Origin: JADKCL01 sp046050405
GTDB taxonomy: Bacteria; Bacteroidota; Bacteroidia; J057; JADKCL01
Assembly: GCA_046050405.1 (NCBI GenBank)
Contig: JBJOPY010000160.1
Span: 1 to 6,008, forward strand
Direction: 5' to 3'
Length of the DNA stretch: 6,008 nt
The translations under genes were made by a program, and so were the position numbers. The notes under the pieces were generated by a model that was given only the letters and a program-made list of their open reading frames with translations, was not told the DNA's origin and did no database searches. Positions 4,002 through 6,008 of this stretch are shown piece after piece (position 1 is the stretch's first letter; every line of letters begins with the position of its first letter).

Positions 4002-6008
4002 TCAGTAACCGCCATAGACACTTCTGCCCCCGCCCTGATACTGTGTCTTGAGGTGTTCGAACACAAGGCTTGCTAAAGATTCAATATCGGGTTTTTCGTA
4101 AGATGGGGAAGGTAAATACATATATAAGCGATCGTTCACAAAATTGTAAACTGCTGCCCTCGGTTCCATTTTCTCCCACCACAAGTCAACATTCAGCTTC
4201 TCTTGTTTCAGTTCCTCTAAAAGTGACACCGATAAATTCCTTACTTCTTTCTTCTCAGCCTGGCTGAGGGATTTTCCATGGCGCAAGATGTCAAAGACGG
4301 CTTTTTGTTCATCATTTAACCCCTCACGCTTGGCTTCAGCTTCTTCCTCCGAGTAAGCATTGATCAGCCCGATCAATTTTCGGAAGGTTTCTTGGATTAC
4401 ATTTTCATCTTTCCCTCGGTTGTAATCATCGATGATTTCCTGGTATCGGGTGAGATAATCCACCATCATTGGGTTCCGCTCCACCATGCGGAGGAGTTGT
4501 TTTTCGATGTTAGCCTTCAGGGATTGGACAATCGTATGCTTGTTGCTTGCGGTGGGGAAGCGCTGCTTCAACAACTCAAAATTGATCCCATGGAGGTCCA
4601 TCAGGGTATGGTAAGTTCCCCCGGGTTCATGTAGCACGCTTGCGATGGAATGATCAACCACTTCCTGAATTTGAGGCATGATTCCCGACACATCTGCCAT
4701 TCCCGTATTGTACTCAATCTCGGTGTAGATGGCATCGATGGCATTTTTCCGAGGGGCATAGTTGTTGAGCACTTTGTGGGGTTGGAGTGCTTTGTATTTC
4801 CTGAAGACTTCCCTGGCCAATACCTGAAATTTGTGTTTGGTTTCGTCATTGGTATAAACCGCATCCAGGCCTTTTTCCAATGCAGCCAACTTTGTCAGCC
4901 CGGATGCAGCCACGAGTTCATTCAGGTCGAAATTCACCTCCTTCTTCAAGAAAGTTTCAGTTGCCGTGAGTGCTTCCTCCAGCAGGGGGATCAATTCATC
5001 CATGGGTTTGACGGGTGGTTCCGGCGTTTCGTCCCCGTTCGCTCCTCCGGGCCCGCCTGTCCCATATACTGCCAGCGCATCCAGCAGTGCCGTATAGGTT
5101 TCAATGTAATCGACAATCAAGCCGTTGTTTTTATCTTCATTGACCCTGTTGGCACGGGCAATGGCTTGCATCAGGGTGTGCGCCTTCAATGGCTTGTCGA
5201 TGTACATGGTGGATAGGCAGGGGACATCAAATCCTGTAATCCACATGGCACAGACAATCACCAGTCGGAATGGATCCGATTCGTCTTTGAACCTGGTTTC
5301 CAGGTCCTGGGTGTTCATCTTTTCACGGTGTGGCTCTATGTCCAGGCCCCATTTCTGGAATTTCTGGATTTCGTTTTGTTCCGCGCTCACCACCACACAG
5401 ATCTCGGTCTCCCTGATCCACTGCAGCTCCCTGCGCCTCACCATGGACTCCTGATCATCGTATCTGCCCCGTTCAATGTCCCTGTCCATTTCCCGAACAG
5501 TTTCTTGCCAAAAACGCGTGATGAGGTCATGCATACGCACCGTAGTGAGTTTATCCAGTGCGATGAACATGGCTTTGCCCTTGTAGCCCCGGTGGATAAA
5601 ATGCCCTACGACATCTCTGGCGATGGCTTCCAGCCGGGGTCTTGCAGTCAGGATGGGGTATTCCCTGGCGATCAGCTGTTCCGTCCTGCTCCGCTGGTCA
5701 CTGTCCATATCTTCGGTTTCAGCATCCAGGACTGCGCGAATGTCAGCATTGATGTTTGGATTGCGCAATCCCAGGTACTCGCCTCGGTTTTCATAGTACA
5801 AGGGCACGGTTGCGCCGTCATCCACGCTCCGCTTGAAGTCGTATTTCGATACATAATCACCGAAAATGCGCTTGGTGATTTGATCGTCTCTGAACAAGGG
5901 GGTTCCTGTAAAACCAATGAACAGAGCTCCTGGGAGGGCATTTCGGAGGTTCATCGCCAATTGCCCCCCCTGGGTTCTGTGCGCTTCATCTGAGATGACG
6001 ATGATGTT
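4002..6008 (-). CDS. hsdR: type I restriction enzyme R subunit, helicase and C-terminal part (5' end outside the window)
   Basis: The frame is open from the window edge to a TGA at 4002-4004, giving 668 residues of a protein usually near 1000. The R subunit translocates DNA with ATP and cuts unmethylated DNA, in complex with HsdM and HsdS. Visible SF2 helicase motifs, counted from the window edge: ISDEAHRT (motif II, 5-12), FTGTP (motif III, 33-37), MWITGFDVP (motif V, about 255-263) and QAIARANR (motif VI, 281-288). A long helical C-terminal region of the DUF3387 type follows. The nuclease domain and Walker A motif must lie beyond 6008. An internal TTG near 5960 is not the true start. The gene is intact in view and convergent with the glycosyltransferase, 72 bases apart with no clear terminator. 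Hand-counted rows give about 45-48% GC, against about 63% in a glycosyltransferase row, suggesting horizontal acquisition. hsdM and hsdS are expected upstream. Confidence 0.96.
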   Translation of the reverse strand, partial: NIIVISDEAHRTQGGQLAMNLRNALPGALFIGFTGTPLFRDDQITKRIFGDYVSKYDFKRSVDDGATVPLYYENRGEYLGLRNPNINADIRAVLDAETEDMDSDQRSRTEQLIAREYPILTARPRLEAIARDVVGHFIHRGYKGKAMFIALDKLTTVRMHDLITRFWQETVREMDRDIERGRYDDQESMVRRRELQWIRETEICVVVSAEQNEIQKFQKWGLDIEPHREKMNTQDLETRFKDESDPFRLVIVCAMWITGFDVPCLSTMYIDKPLKAHTLMQAIARANRVNEDKNNGLIVDYIETYTALLDALAVYGTGGPGGANGDETPEPPVKPMDELIPLLEEALTATETFLKKEVNFDLNELVAASGLTKLAALEKGLDAVYTNDETKHKFQVLAREVFRKYKALQPHKVLNNYAPRKNAIDAIYTEIEYNTGMADVSGIMPQIQEVVDHSIASVLHEPGGTYHTLMDLHGINFELLKQRFPTASNKHTIVQSLKANIEKQLLRMVERNPMMVDYLTRYQEIIDDYNRGKDENVIQETFRKLIGLINAYSEEEAEAKREGLNDEQKAVFDILRHGKSLSQAEKKEVRNLSVSLLEELKQEKLNVDLWWEKMEPRAAVYNFVNDRLYMYLPSPSYEKPDIESLASLVFEHLKTQYQGGGRSVYGGY

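Noticed and set aside
5958..5960. TTG as the start codon of hsdR
   Set aside because: The same frame continues upstream to 6008 and encodes the DEAH motif, so the gene begins outside the window.
5328..5993. 221-residue plus-strand frame opposite hsdR
   Set aside because: Antisense shadow of the conserved helicase region; no recognisable features.
1..6008. CRISPR arrays, insertion sequences, attachment sites or riboswitches
   Set aside because: No spaced direct repeats, transposase, terminal repeats, duplicated tRNA end or known riboswitch core were seen on reading.

Overview
The window looks like chromosomal DNA of a GC-rich member of the Bacteroidota. Three things point there. The promoter-like boxes match the TAnnTTTG type of that phylum. 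The start codons mostly lack Shine-Dalgarno sequences. The YkgJ-type cysteine-cluster protein resembles the Bacteroidota form. This assignment is inferred from motifs, not from a database search.

Layout from left to right. Positions 1-69 may hold the last 22 codons of a plus-strand gene. A hairpin pair separates it from a convergent minus-strand gene for a small nucleotide kinase of the archaeal-type cytidylate kinase group (133-693). A divergent intergenic region follows, with a minus-strand promoter for the kinase and a plus-strand promoter for tRNA-His (871-945). The tRNA has its own intrinsic terminator (955-987). About 210 bases without a recognisable gene come next. Then there is a two-gene minus-strand operon (2754 to 1199): a PaaE-like flavin/[2Fe-2S] reductase whose stop overlaps by 4 bases the start of a YkgJ-family cysteine-cluster protein. 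A 107-base divergent region with a TATCTTTG box separates it from a plus-strand WaaG-like GT4 glycosyltransferase (2862-3929). That gene converges on the 3' two thirds of a type I restriction gene, hsdR, on the minus strand (4002 to beyond 6008).

The most interesting feature is an uninterrupted run of 11 G at 3202-3212 inside the glycosyltransferase. Losing or gaining one G would put a stop codon within 35 bases and leave only the first third of the enzyme. This is the layout of a phase-variable contingency gene that switches a surface sugar on and off. Its neighbour hsdR is clearly richer in A+T than the rest of the window, which suggests it was acquired by transfer. A switchable surface glycan beside a restriction system would fit a phage-facing region, but this link is inference.

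The housekeeping-like left half (kinase, tRNA-His, redox operon) and the accessory right half (glycosyltransferase, restriction enzyme) show no sign of a shared pathway.
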